The notes: generated by a model from the sequence alone, not told the origin. Positions 9,812 through 18,481 are shown, counted from the first letter of the stretch. The stretch: 64,000 nucleotides of DNA from Acidobacteriota bacterium (GCA_013289765.1 JABCZI010000009.1:124001-188000), one strand, 5' to 3'. Made by a program: numbers and translations.

Positions 9812-9852
9812 CGGGGCGGCCCAGTTTCCTAACAGACTGACTCGCCGCCCCG
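9812..9852. terminator. Hairpin between convergent genes
   Basis: Arms CGGGGCGGC (9812-9820) and GCCGCCCCG (9844-9852), a perfect 9-bp stem with a 23-nt loop, lie between the end of priA and the end of the convergent gene at 9858. There is no long T-run. The position suggests a shared transcript end. Confidence 0.5.
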
Positions 9853-9857
9853 ATTAC

Positions 9858-10856
9858 CTACTCGTTCTCTCTTAAAAACGCCATGCCATGCGGGCTCACC
9901 ATACCGGTGACCACATTGGTGATCACGCCAGTATCCAGATCCAGTTCCCCTACTGAAGTCGGCGTAGCCGAATAAGCGGCTGCGGGAGCGAAAATGTCCT
10001 TGGAAATAGCGTAGACCGTTTCTCCATCGCGGTCCGAAACTAGAACTACTCCGTGGCTCGACGTCGCATAAATCGTGTCGTCAATCTGGACTGACGCTCC
10101 ATCCAGAGTAAGCGGCAAATGGTAGACGCTCTGATCAACCCCGCCGGGATGATGCACAATAATCAGCTCGGCGTCCGCCTGGCTATCCAGCACGAGATCT
10201 CCAAACGGATCGAACTTCATCGAATCGGGATCCTGCAGGTTCAAGGCCACCGGAGCGTCGGTTGGAATATCAGTCGCCGTCGCCGTGCCCATCAGCACTG
10301 GTGTGATCGTGACTTTGTTGCCGTTCAATTCAGCGCGGACGATTGCGGGAGCGTTATTCGGGTTGTTGGCCGGGTTCGACGCGCTGATAAAGACGTCCTT
10401 GCCATTGAAGGCCATGTCATCATACCCGCCGCCATGCGGCGTGGGACCGAAGGTGTAAACCTTCCGGATTCCCGTGTGCGGGTCAATGATCACAAGGTTG
10501 GGGCTTCCATCTTCGTTCTGCATCGCCCACAGTAACTTCGTCCTGGGGTCTACCTTCAGGCCATCATTGTGTCCCTTCACAATGTAAGTCGTGACGACAT
10601 TGCCACTACGGTCATATTCGACGATGGTACTGCTCTTGCCATCGGAACCGTCGGGGGCAGCGTTGTTTCCGTATCCGACGAAAATATGGCCGTCGAGCAC
10701 AGCGATGGAGTCAGGTTGAAAATAAACTCCGGGAACGCTGGTGGCGAATGTGGAGACCGTGTACGGAATGTTCGCCGTGACTTGCGCGGCCGCGACCAGA
10801 GCTATGAGTGGAAGAAAACAAGCGACGATCATGCGGACCGAATTTCTGATTTTCAT
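9858..10856 (-). CDS. Secreted beta-propeller-like protein of unknown function
   Basis: 332 aa with a clear signal peptide (MKIRNSVRMIVACFLPLIALVAAA). The mature part has repeated stretches such as SIAVLDGHIFVGYGN, DGLKVDPRTKLLWAMQNE, YDDMAFNGKDVFISAS and SMKFDPFGDLVLDSQ, spaced like blades of an SMP-30/NHL-type propeller. I see no catalytic motif. It is probably periplasmic or secreted, and transcribed alone toward priA. Confidence 0.8.
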   Translation of the reverse strand: MKIRNSVRMIVACFLPLIALVAAAQVTANIPYTVSTFATSVPGVYFQPDSIAVLDGHIFVGYGNNAAPDGSDGKSSTIVEYDRSGNVVTTYIVKGHNDGLKVDPRTKLLWAMQNEDGSPNLVIIDPHTGIRKVYTFGPTPHGGGYDDMAFNGKDVFISASNPANNPNNAPAIVRAELNGNKVTITPVLMGTATATDIPTDAPVALNLQDPDSMKFDPFGDLVLDSQADAELIIVHHPGGVDQSVYHLPLTLDGASVQIDDTIYATSSHGVVLVSDRDGETVYAISKDIFAPAAAYSATPTSVGELDLDTGVITNVVTGMVSPHGMAFLRENE

Positions 10857-11126
10857 GGAGCTTCTCCTTGCGAGGTTTGCCCGGAGATTTCGCTTTGGGC
10901 ATCCTTTGGACGCACCGAGAGGGACCTTCGATTGTTAATTGTGCGTGAATAGTTCGCGAGGTTTCCTGAGCAGTCGGTCGATCTCGTTGTGGCAGCCCGC
11001 CTTAACAGACAGGGATGGATGACGGCGTAGACAAATCTGAGAGTGCTTCCTTCTTTGCGCGTCAAACTAGCCCGCTGTCAGTTTTCCCGCTAACATGATG
11101 CTGGCGGAAAGTAACTGAGAGCCTGC

Positions 11127-11879
11127 ATGCGCGGCCTGAAAGACAAACGAGTCCTCATCACCGGAGGCGCCAGCGGAATCGGTGCGGCCACCGCCGCACG
11201 CTTTCTCGAAGAAGGCGCTCGCGTCTGCATTCTCGACCGCGATCCCAAAGCTTGCGAAGCGGTTCGTCAGGAACTGCCTGCAATTTCTGAGGCCATCATC
11301 GCAGATGTCACCGACCTTATGCAGGTGGAAGCCGCATTCGCCAACGCAGTTCGCGTGATGGATGGAGTCGATGTCCTCATCAACAATGCCGGCATCAGCA
11401 TCCGCCACAAATTCCTCGACATCACGCCCGAAGAGTGGGACAGAGTGATCGCAGTAAATCTCACCGGCGTCTTCTATGTGGCGCAAACCGCCGCCCGCCA
11501 CATGACGCAGCGCGGCAGCGGAGTGATTCTGCAAACCGCTTCCACCAACGGCATCATGGGCTATCCCTACTATGCCGATTACAACGCAACCAAAGCCGGA
11601 GTGATTGAACTGACGCGCTCCATGGCGCTCGAACTCGCGCCCAATGTGCGCGTCTGCGCCGTGGCGCCGGGATATGTCCTTACTCCCATGCAGCGGTCCG
11701 AATACAGCGAAGCAATGCTCGATGAAGTGAACCGAAAAATCCCCCTCCGCCGACACGCCCAACCCGAAGAGATCGCGGCATTGTTCGCTTTCCTCGCTTC
11801 GGATGACGCTGCTTACGCCACCGGCCACGTCTACACCATGGACGGCGGCGAAACCTCTGGTGGCCTGGCCAGCCGCTAA
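11127..11879 (+). CDS. Short-chain dehydrogenase/reductase (SDR)
   Basis: 250-aa classical SDR. The cofactor motif ITGGASGIG is at residues 10-18, NNAG near 88, catalytic Ser in QTASTNG near 138, and the YxxxK pair in DYNATKAG near 151-155. An acidic residue (Asp) after the second strand (CILDRD) predicts NAD(H) preference. It ends MDGGE as usual. The substrate is not evident. Its stop codon overlaps that of the convergent nucleotidyltransferase gene. Confidence 0.92.
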   Translation: MRGLKDKRVLITGGASGIGAATAARFLEEGARVCILDRDPKACEAVRQELPAISEAIIADVTDLMQVEAAFANAVRVMDGVDVLINNAGISIRHKFLDITPEEWDRVIAVNLTGVFYVAQTAARHMTQRGSGVILQTASTNGIMGYPYYADYNATKAGVIELTRSMALELAPNVRVCAVAPGYVLTPMQRSEYSEAMLDEVNRKIPLRRHAQPEEIAALFAFLASDDAAYATGHVYTMDGGETSGGLASR

Positions 11880-13096
11880 TGGTGCGCGATCTTTTGTTCC
11901 GTATCCCGCGCAAACCTGGACGCCAGCCGCGCCAGTCGCACCACACGATATAGAGGGAACAAAATCCTGGGCAGCCGGATGGCTTTCCATTCTCCGGGCC
12001 CCGGGGTAAAAGCCAGCCGCGTAAAGAACCGTACTCGATCCAGGCGTCGCTCCCGAAGCCGCATCATAAGACGAAAATAGTGCACCTCGCGGCCCGCGTA
12101 AGAGTCTCCACGCATCACACCATTTGCAACTTCATCAGCGAAAGCCCGTGCGGCGCGATTCGAGAGAATCGAGCTTTCGATGGATGCCGGAATTACCGTC
12201 GTCAAGAATCGCTCCGTCAACAGTAGTGTGACATGCAAAATTCGCTCAATGCCAAGTTCTCGCGCCCGCGACTGCACCCAATCCCAATTCAATTTCTCGC
12301 GCTTCAAAATCTGCGCAATATCGCACAACCAAATCAACCGTCCCCAAACATGTTTCGCCGCATGTATCGACAACACCAGCAGCAGATCTTCAGCAGAAGG
12401 CGTTTTCACGCGGCGGCCGGCGACCGTTACGTTCACCGCACGTGCAAAAAGTCCGTTCATGTTGAAGTCCACGGAGTAGAAACGGGGTTGCAGCGCCCAT
12501 TGCAATTCCAGTACGTTGCATCCCATCGGACTGTCGAAAGTGCACTCGTATCCTGAATCGAAGTAGGCTTCCTGAGCATTCTCCGCGATCGGAACCCGGG
12601 TTGTGTATCCCAGTTCGCAAACTACTTTCTTGATTCGCGGTACATCCCGCCTGCGGACGAACAAGTCGATATCGCCGGATTGGCGCAGCGCCATGTCACC
12701 GTAATAAGCCTCGGACAAGACCAGCCCCTTGTACGGGATCACTTCAATTCCCAGAGCATCCAGGCGATGCCCAATGCGGATCAGTTCCCTCGTCAGAAAA
12801 AGCGACTTACGAACATTGCTCTCATGTCGCTCGCGAAGCGTGGTCAACACTGGCGAAGGAACAATGTCCTGAAGTTGCGAGAGATTCTGATACAACAACG
12901 AGCATGTGCCGTGGTGATCCGCCAGGCGGAGCACTTCTTCCCAATCGATTTCCTGGTCGAGTAAAGACCGCGTTCGATCCAGTCCCTCTGGCGAATCAGC
13001 GCAACTGGCGGTCAGCAAAAGCTTCCACTCGCACCCACGTGACGTAGCGGGCGCGGAATCTTCCGCAGACGGAGATACGCTGGTTCCTAGGTTCAC
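11876..13096 (-). CDS. Nucleotidyltransferase family protein (PF14907-like)
   Basis: 406-aa protein resembling the uncharacterised nucleotidyltransferase family often found next to polysaccharide or peptide-modification genes. The catalytic-type motif is SGDIDLFVRR near residue 140, preceded by IPYKGLVLSEAYYGDMALRQ. The start is a GTG at 13096; an ATG 14 bp upstream is out of frame. The substrate is unknown. It overlaps the SDR gene tail to tail. Confidence 0.8.
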   Translation of the reverse strand: MNLGTSVSPSAEDSAPATSRGCEWKLLLTASCADSPEGLDRTRSLLDQEIDWEEVLRLADHHGTCSLLYQNLSQLQDIVPSPVLTTLRERHESNVRKSLFLTRELIRIGHRLDALGIEVIPYKGLVLSEAYYGDMALRQSGDIDLFVRRRDVPRIKKVVCELGYTTRVPIAENAQEAYFDSGYECTFDSPMGCNVLELQWALQPRFYSVDFNMNGLFARAVNVTVAGRRVKTPSAEDLLLVLSIHAAKHVWGRLIWLCDIAQILKREKLNWDWVQSRARELGIERILHVTLLLTERFLTTVIPASIESSILSNRAARAFADEVANGVMRGDSYAGREVHYFRLMMRLRERRLDRVRFFTRLAFTPGPGEWKAIRLPRILFPLYRVVRLARLASRFARDTEQKIAHH

Positions 13097-13305
13097 ACTG
13101 CTGCCGCCATGTTATCAGCAAGGAACCTGCTCTTCGTCGCGGATGAAAGACTGGCGGATGAAAGACCGTTGGAGAAAACCTGCCCAGTCCGAACCGGCCG
13201 GTTACCTTCGTCACCTTACCTTTTCTTTCTCAGTCCTGCGTCCAGCCCTGGTACTGTCAAACTAGAGGGGTCAGCGCAGCGCAGTTGGGCTCAAGCGCTC
13301 TTCGC

Positions 13306-13761
13306 ATGGAAATACTCACACCAAAAACGCCCCGGCGCAGCACGCGAGTGCGCGTGGAGATCCCGGTGGTTGTCACCAGCATGGATCGCAGGCATGCGTT
13401 TTCTGCCGAGTGCGTCGTTATTGTAGTGAGTCCCCAGGGCTGCGGATTCCGCACCTTGCAAGCATTGCCCCTGGAGACGCCAGTCCTGTTGGGTAACCTG
13501 CCGGGTGGAGCAACCGCTACCGGCCGCGTTGCGAGTTGCGTGCCGCTGGGCAGTGACGGCAGCTATTTTCTGATCGGAGTCTCCCTGTACAACGCTGGAA
13601 ATGTCTGGGGAATTGCCAATCCCCCGCAGGACTGGGATAGCGTCGTTACTACTGGAACCGCCACGTCTGCGAAAGCGGGCAAGCCCATAACGAAAAACGG
13701 GAATGCCTGGCCCTACAACCGCTTTTCGGAACAGGGTGAATCCCACCCCGGCCGAAAATAA
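13306..13761 (+). CDS. PilZ-like domain protein
   Basis: 151-aa cytosolic protein beginning MEILTPKTPRRSTRVRVEIPVVV. The RRxxRxxxxxPV start followed by a small beta-rich domain resembles PilZ cyclic-di-GMP receptors. The second PilZ motif (D/NxSxxG) is degenerate here (VVIVVSPQGCGF), so ligand binding is doubtful. An in-frame TTG at 13285 is possible, but the ATG puts the PilZ arginines in the usual place. A second PilZ-like gene follows on the same strand. Confidence 0.65.
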   Translation: MEILTPKTPRRSTRVRVEIPVVVTSMDRRHAFSAECVVIVVSPQGCGFRTLQALPLETPVLLGNLPGGATATGRVASCVPLGSDGSYFLIGVSLYNAGNVWGIANPPQDWDSVVTTGTATSAKAGKPITKNGNAWPYNRFSEQGESHPGRK

Positions 13762-13901
13762 ATACCTCATCAGCGTTCGCCATCATACGGCCGCGCCGCA
13801 CCCAGCCGCCGATGTTCCAGGAGATGTTCCAAAGGTTTGGGCCCCTGACGTTCTTTGGTAATCTCGATACGCTTGCGCCAAAGTGCCATACTTTACGCAC
13901 G

Positions 13902-14291
13902 ATGTCGCACATGCCAGAATCGATTGCGCCGGATTCGTCTTTAAGACCGATAGTCCAGGACCGCCCCTTTCGCGTCAAACTTCGCGGCTCCGTTCTAACC
14001 TTGATTCGACTCCCTAACCAGCGCCAGATACGGGGGAAATTGCATCAGCTTTCTGTGAGTGGCGGCCTCGTGCACCTGGAGAAACCGCTCGACGAAAAGC
14101 TGAAAGTCGAATTCATCTTTCATCTCGGAACGAACACGATCCGCGAACAAGCGGAGATCATGTTCCCGATGTGGGCCACGCAAGGATGGCTCCAGCCCTT
14201 TCGCTTCGTCGGACTGCCCGAAGCCAGCAGGAATGTTCTAGAAACCAGCTTGCAGTCGTTCGTCCAGAGCGTTCAAGGGCCTGTTTCCTGA
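13902..14291 (+). CDS. PilZ-like domain protein
   Basis: About 129 aa, beta-rich, with RQIRGKLHQLSVSGGLVHLE matching the second PilZ motif (xLSxSGxxx) and LKVEFIFHLG after it. The frame is open from 13812, so 30 more residues are possible; none of the candidate starts has a good ribosome site. Its role is presumably cyclic-di-GMP response or a structural PilZ fold; the first RxxxR motif is weak (RPFRVKLRG). Confidence 0.6.
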   Translation: MSHMPESIAPDSSLRPIVQDRPFRVKLRGSVLTLIRLPNQRQIRGKLHQLSVSGGLVHLEKPLDEKLKVEFIFHLGTNTIREQAEIMFPMWATQGWLQPFRFVGLPEASRNVLETSLQSFVQSVQGPVS

Positions 14292-14383
14292 TTTTCATTA
14301 TTTCTCCATTTGACGACTCTTCGCGCGCCCGCCCACAATGTCCATAACCTTTTTTCGAAACATAAGGGTCGGGTGGACGGGCA

Positions 14384-15010
14384 ATGGTATCCAGCAATCT
14401 AATTTTCTGGGAAGTCGATACTCAAGCCGACTTCATGCTTCCGGGCGGGAAGCTCTACGTTCCTGGAGCCGAACGCTTGCTCCCCAACATTCGCAAGCTT
14501 ACTGACGCTGCCCGCCAGGACCTCGTGTTTTTGGTTTCTCACGGCTGCTACCACGCGGAAAACGATCCCGAATTCACAACATTTCCGCCGCACTGCATCA
14601 AAGGAAGCCCCGGCTCCGCCTATGTTCCCGAAGCGCTCGCCGATAGAATCGTCACCGTCCCGAACGAGTCCGGAGCCACGTTGCCGCGCGATCTCGCGCC
14701 CTACCAGCAGATTCTGCTCGAAAAGCAAACCCTCGACATCTTCGCCAGCCGCCACGCCGACGAGCTCGTAAAACGTTTGCCCGCCGAAGCCGAATTCGCA
14801 GTCTTCGGAGTGGTCACCGAATACTGCGTTCGCTTTGCCGCGAAAGGATTGCTCGATCGCGGCCGCCGCGTCTCGGTAGTCGCAGATGCGATCGAAACCT
14901 TAAAAGCAGAAGATGGAGACCGCACAGTGGCGGAATTAAAAGCGCTCGGAGCAAGATTTATTACGACCGGCGAGGCTCTAGATTTACTTAATGGCGTCGC
15001 GGTTAGGTGA
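14384..15010 (+). CDS. Isochorismatase-fold cysteine hydrolase, nicotinamidase-like
   Basis: 208-aa enzyme of the PncA/isochorismatase fold. The predicted triad is Asp in WEVDTQADFM near residue 11, Lys in LLEKQTLDIF near 112, and Cys in VTEYCVRFAAKG near 149. The stretch FPPHCIKGSPGS matches the nicotinamidase signature. The usual metal-site DWH is replaced by SHGCYHAENDPEF. Likely nicotinamide to nicotinate in NAD salvage, but another amide substrate is possible. Confidence 0.82.
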   Translation: MVSSNLIFWEVDTQADFMLPGGKLYVPGAERLLPNIRKLTDAARQDLVFLVSHGCYHAENDPEFTTFPPHCIKGSPGSAYVPEALADRIVTVPNESGATLPRDLAPYQQILLEKQTLDIFASRHADELVKRLPAEAEFAVFGVVTEYCVRFAAKGLLDRGRRVSVVADAIETLKAEDGDRTVAELKALGARFITTGEALDLLNGVAVR

Positions 15011-15066
15011 GCTTGACTGCACCTGAATGTCAATGAAGAGCTAAATCCTGACCAGACCACGCGTTG

Positions 15067-15903
15067 TCACCCAGCCAGCGATTCAATTTGCCGCACTACA
15101 TCACTCGAAAGCCCAAGCACGCCACTCGCCAAATCCTGCTTCATGTGCTCAGTATCAGAAGTTCCCGTCAGCGGCAGCATCCCGATCGCACGCGCAAAAG
15201 CGAACACAACTTGCGCCGGGTTCCCGCCGGCGCGCCGGGCGACATCGAGAACCAACGGATGCCGCAGCACCTCCACATTCGCCGTAAGCAGCGAAAATCC
15301 CTGATAGACAATCTTCCGTTCCCGGCAGAACAATCTTATATCGCGATCCCAGCCCAGCCTCGCGTAGCAGCGGTTCTGCACAAACGATGGAAGTTCAACA
15401 CCCAAAGCTTCCATCTGTTCCAGATGCTCTATCGAAACATTGCTTACTCCAAGCAGCCGCGTGCGACCGTCATCCCGCTCCTTCTTCATCGCGTTCCAAA
15501 CTTCCGTGTCCGTATCGGCCCAACCATATCCAGACGACGGACCATGCAGAACAAAACTGTCGACCCAATCGGTCCCAAGATGTTCCAGCGAACTCGCCAT
15601 CGACTGCGCGACCTGAACGGATAACTTTGCCATGGGATCATAGGGCAACCGATCGTCCTGTCCCGGCCGATAGGTAAATTTCGTCTGCAAGAAAAGCTGC
15701 GCTCGCGTCACCACTCCCGAGCGATATGCTGCTGCCAGCCCCTCACCTACTGCCGCCTCAAAATAATGGCGCCGTTGGTTGGCCGTATCGATCCCCCGAA
15801 ACCCCGCGCGCAGCGCCAGTTCCACCAGTGACGCAGTGCGCTCTTCCTTCCATGCGGTGCCATAAAGAAAATCAGGACTAGAACCAGCTCGCGAGATCTC
15901 CAT
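15067..15903 (-). CDS. Aldo/keto reductase
   Basis: About 278 aa with the NADPH-dependent aldo/keto reductase barrel. The active-site set is Asp in RGIDTANQ, Tyr in RRHYFEAAVGEG, Lys in LQTKF and His in FVLHGPS. I start at the ATG 15903 (MEISRAGSSPDF), not the GTG at 15960, because the added residues are not family-like. The gene is divergent from the truncated tRNA copy. The substrate is unknown. Confidence 0.88.
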   Translation of the reverse strand: MEISRAGSSPDFLYGTAWKEERTASLVELALRAGFRGIDTANQRRHYFEAAVGEGLAAAYRSGVVTRAQLFLQTKFTYRPGQDDRLPYDPMAKLSVQVAQSMASSLEHLGTDWVDSFVLHGPSSGYGWADTDTEVWNAMKKERDDGRTRLLGVSNVSIEHLEQMEALGVELPSFVQNRCYARLGWDRDIRLFCRERKIVYQGFSLLTANVEVLRHPLVLDVARRAGGNPAQVVFAFARAIGMLPLTGTSDTEHMKQDLASGVLGLSSDVVRQIESLAG

Positions 15904-16003
15904 GGCGTTATTCTGCCATGAACGTTGCACCGCACACTTCCACAAGACTCTCAGCGGCACTACTGTAAAATGTTTTCACGTCCGGTAAGCCTCCGTGAAA
16001 GGC

Positions 16004-16044
16004 CGGGCCCGTAGCTCAGCGGTTAGAGCAGTGGACTCATAATC
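16004..16044 (+). repeat. attL: 5' half of tRNA-Ile2 left by integration
   Basis: First 40 nt of the tRNA (acceptor 5' strand, D arm, anticodon arm up to TCATAATC) plus one preceding base, identical to 23331-23371. After 16044 the sequence diverges from the tRNA into element DNA. It cannot fold as a tRNA; the native tRNA promoter presumably lies upstream of it (weak -10 TAAAAT near 15966). Confidence 0.92.
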
Positions 16045-16151
16045 TCCTAATGCTCAGCCAGTTTCGATATTTGTCAATGACTTACGTGCTCTTCCGTGCT
16101 GCTAAATGCTGCCCTTTATCCGCGAATAAGTGAAAGATTTGTGAAAGAAAT

Positions 16152-16553
16152 TCACTTGCTGCCAGCAGCGCTTTTTGCTTTCTCGCCACGGCGTCGCTCT
16201 TTAGCGCCCATAGCTGTTAGCATCTTTGCTCGCGTCTCAGGGTCTTGGCGCCAGAAGTTGGCGCTTTGAAGTTGTCGTGCTTCAGGGTCTTCATAGTACT
16301 TCTTCATCACAGCCGACATCTGCGCTCTCGCCTCTGGATCTTCATAATGCTTCTTCTTTGCTGCTGACTGCCGTGCGCGAGCTTCGGGCGTTGCCTGAGC
16401 AATCTTTTGTGCTACTGAAGCCCGTGCGCGAGCTTCAGGATCAGCCCACCTAGCTTTTGCCGCAGCAGACCTTCGGGCGCTATATTCAGGGTCAGCCCAA
16501 ATAGCTTTCGCCGCAGCGGACCTTCGAGCGTGTTCCTCAGGGCTCTTCACCAT
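16152..16553 (-). CDS. NUMOD3-like modular repeat protein, possible DNA binding
   Basis: 133 aa made almost wholly of 15-18-residue units such as DPEARARASVAQKI, TPEARARQSAAKKKH and DPEARAQMSAVMKK, about seven in all. The pattern (acidic-E-x-R-x-x-x-S-x-A-x-K) resembles NUMOD3-type DNA-binding modules found attached to homing endonucleases, here without any nuclease domain. Highly basic. It is divergent from the methyltransferase gene. I do not know a characterised stand-alone homologue. Confidence 0.65.
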   Translation of the reverse strand: MVKSPEEHARRSAAAKAIWADPEYSARRSAAAKARWADPEARARASVAQKIAQATPEARARQSAAKKKHYEDPEARAQMSAVMKKYYEDPEARQLQSANFWRQDPETRAKMLTAMGAKERRRGEKAKSAAGSK

Positions 16554-16639
16554 CGTGTTCTCACGATACGAGAGCAGCGCTGAGCGTCGAAAGTTACCGT
16601 GGTGTCAGCATGGGGTGAGTTATACTTGCCAAGTCCAAG

Positions 16640-17578
16640 ATGCCCCAGCTTGCAAGTTTTGCCCTCAACTACGCGCACAAACCAGTCGGTAAATCACTCA
16701 TCGTTCATGCAGATTGTTTTGAGTGGATGGGGAGCGCTCCGGAAAGTTCGGTCCATGGCATTGTGACCGATCCGCCCTATGGCGTGAAGGAATATGAGTT
16801 CGATCAGCTTGAAAAACGTGCTAATGGCAATGGTGGAATCTGGCGCATCCCACCGTCATTTGATGGGTCTGTGCGCCAGCCTCTTCCACGCTTCACTGCG
16901 CTGAATGCCAAGGAGCGCAAGCAGCTTACCGAATTCTTCACCGAGTGGGCGAAGGTTGCAGTGCATGTGCTCAGACCGGGTGGTCACGTCTTCATTGCTA
17001 CAAACTCTTTCCTGTGCCAGTTGGTCTACAGCGCACTCGTAGCAGGAGGGCTTGAGTTTCGGGGTCAACTGATTCGTGTTGTGCAAACTCTACGCGGCGG
17101 TGACCGACCAAAGAACGCGGAAGAGGAATTTCCCGACGTATGCTCACTGCCACGTGGCAGCTACGAGCCGTGGGGGATCCTGCGCAAGCCGCTACCTGCT
17201 GGTTTGAAGGTGAGTGATTGTCTCCGCAAGTTTGAAACTGGCGGTTTGCGCCGCTTGCCGGAAGGGTTGCCGTTCACCGATCTTGTTGAAGCCGGACGCA
17301 CGCCGCGTGCAGAACGGCAGCTTGCTAAGCATCCAAGTCTGAAGCCGCAAGCGTTGCTGCGCGAGCTTGTCTATGCTGTACTGCCGCTGGGCAAGGGCAT
17401 CGTGCTTGACCCCTTCATGGGTTCGGGGTCAACAGTAGCAGCAGGGAATGCCGTAGGCGTGGCGTGTATCGGAGTCGAGAAGAACGAAGAGTATTTCGAA
17501 ACAGCAGCGCAATCAATTGAACGGTTGACTAATGTCGTTGTTCCGCGAGACCAGCTAAAGTTCCCCTTGCTGGCGTAG
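16640..17578 (+). CDS. Site-specific DNA methyltransferase (N6-adenine or N4-cytosine, beta class)
   Basis: 312 aa. The catalytic motif TDPPYGVKEYEF is near residue 48 and the SAM-binding motif DPFMGSGSTVAAG near 258; that order (IV before I) marks the beta class. The target-recognition region lies between about 75 and 240. DPPY is compatible with N6-adenine or N4-cytosine methylation. A TATACT box at 16621-16626 puts a start site only a few bases before the ATG, and there is no clear ribosome site. It overlaps the convergent nuclease gene by 24 bp, giving a type II restriction-modification pair. Confidence 0.9.
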   Translation: MPQLASFALNYAHKPVGKSLIVHADCFEWMGSAPESSVHGIVTDPPYGVKEYEFDQLEKRANGNGGIWRIPPSFDGSVRQPLPRFTALNAKERKQLTEFFTEWAKVAVHVLRPGGHVFIATNSFLCQLVYSALVAGGLEFRGQLIRVVQTLRGGDRPKNAEEEFPDVCSLPRGSYEPWGILRKPLPAGLKVSDCLRKFETGGLRRLPEGLPFTDLVEAGRTPRAERQLAKHPSLKPQALLRELVYAVLPLGKGIVLDPFMGSGSTVAAGNAVGVACIGVEKNEEYFETAAQSIERLTNVVVPRDQLKFPLLA

Positions 17579-18196
17579 CTCAGGGCACTTGTAAATCCAG
17601 TTTGCCATCATCTTCGCTGCGCCAGCTTTGGTCACACTTGCCGTAATCGTCCTGCGGCTAGTTTCTGAACGACCTGCAAAAAGCCAGTCAGCCTTCGTGA
17701 GCATGGCGCCCACGACCAGCAGAAATTTGAATGCTGTTGTCTTCTTCACTTTCGGTCCTTCACGCCCGCTCTGAAAGACGAAGACCAGCAGCCACACATC
17801 TTCAGCATTGTGACCCTGCCAGCCCTGCAAGTATCGTGAGGCTTTGATTTCGATTCCGTCGCTACCCGCGTGCTGCGCTGCATCGCCTGGATATTTCCCC
17901 GTTGGTAGCATGTCCGGGTGTCCGTTGTGATAGAGATTCTTGACCACAGTCGGACAGTGCTTCGGAATACGGGCGCCCATCATCTCACCCACCAAGCTGC
18001 TGAAGTTTGCCTGCATCATTGTGTTTTCTAAGCTGGCCATTTCCTTGGTGTGGAGCTGGCTATCAATCAGAGTGAGGAACTCGATGAAATCCTGCATCGC
18101 CGCTTGCACATGAGCAGTCGTGACGTTAAACGGAATTTTCGCATTCGGATTGAATCCATCTTTGTCGATGGGTTCGGGCAGGACGAGAGCGGCCAT
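17555..18196 (-). CDS. Putative type II restriction endonuclease (PD-(D/E)xK)
   Basis: 213 aa. The central stretch NGHPDMLP...GSDGIEIKASR has the spacing of a PD-(D/E)xK core (Asp of HPD, Glu-Ile-Lys of IEIKAS). It is followed by WQGHNAEDVWLLVFVF, a common beta strand after the active site in restriction enzymes. The nuclease role is supported by the tail-to-tail overlap with the methyltransferase. The recognition site cannot be predicted from sequence. Confidence 0.75.
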   Translation of the reverse strand: MAALVLPEPIDKDGFNPNAKIPFNVTTAHVQAAMQDFIEFLTLIDSQLHTKEMASLENTMMQANFSSLVGEMMGARIPKHCPTVVKNLYHNGHPDMLPTGKYPGDAAQHAGSDGIEIKASRYLQGWQGHNAEDVWLLVFVFQSGREGPKVKKTTAFKFLLVVGAMLTKADWLFAGRSETSRRTITASVTKAGAAKMMANWIYKCPELRQQGEL

Positions 18197-18252
18197 CGCC
18201 AGAAAGAATACAGGGCGCAGCAGTCATTGCCAAGGGGCGGTAACTATGGGGT

Positions 18253-18290
18253 CACCAAGGTGCTATTTACTGTCACCTGCTATCAGGTGA
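18253..18290. promoter_or_regulatory. Two palindromes upstream of the ribbon-helix-helix gene
   Basis: CACCAAGGTG (18253-18262) and TCACCT-GCTATC-AGGTGA (18273-18290) share the half-site TCACC/GGTGA and lie 12-50 bp before the ATG at 18302. Likely operators for the small DNA-binding protein encoded next. Confidence 0.55.
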
Positions 18291-18301
18291 TACTGGTTGA
18301 C

Positions 18302-18481
18302 ATGAAAGTGAAAGCGAAAGCACAACGCATTCCCGTAAACGTCGATCTCGAAGACTTTCAACGGCTGAAATCACTCTCTGAGGGCACTGGCATTCCAGCG
18401 TCGGCTTTGCTGCGTCGGGCGCTCAAAGAGTGGCTCGATGAAAATCAATCACGGCTGCTGAAGTTTCTCGGAACCAAATAA
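18302..18481 (+). CDS. Ribbon-helix-helix (CopG/Arc-like) DNA-binding protein
   Basis: 59 aa. The N-terminal basic strand KAQRIPVNVDLEDFQRLKSL followed by helix-turn-helix GTGIPASALLRRALKEWLDE is the ribbon-helix-helix pattern, a dimeric repressor fold. The frame is open further upstream, but the ATG at 18302 gives the correct domain length. No partner toxin lies beside it, so it is more likely an element regulator than an antitoxin. Confidence 0.75.
   Translation: MKVKAKAQRIPVNVDLEDFQRLKSLSEGTGIPASALLRRALKEWLDENQSRLLKFLGTK

Noticed and set aside
16004-16080. A second complete tRNA
   Set aside because: Only the first 40 nt match; no T arm or 3' acceptor strand follows.
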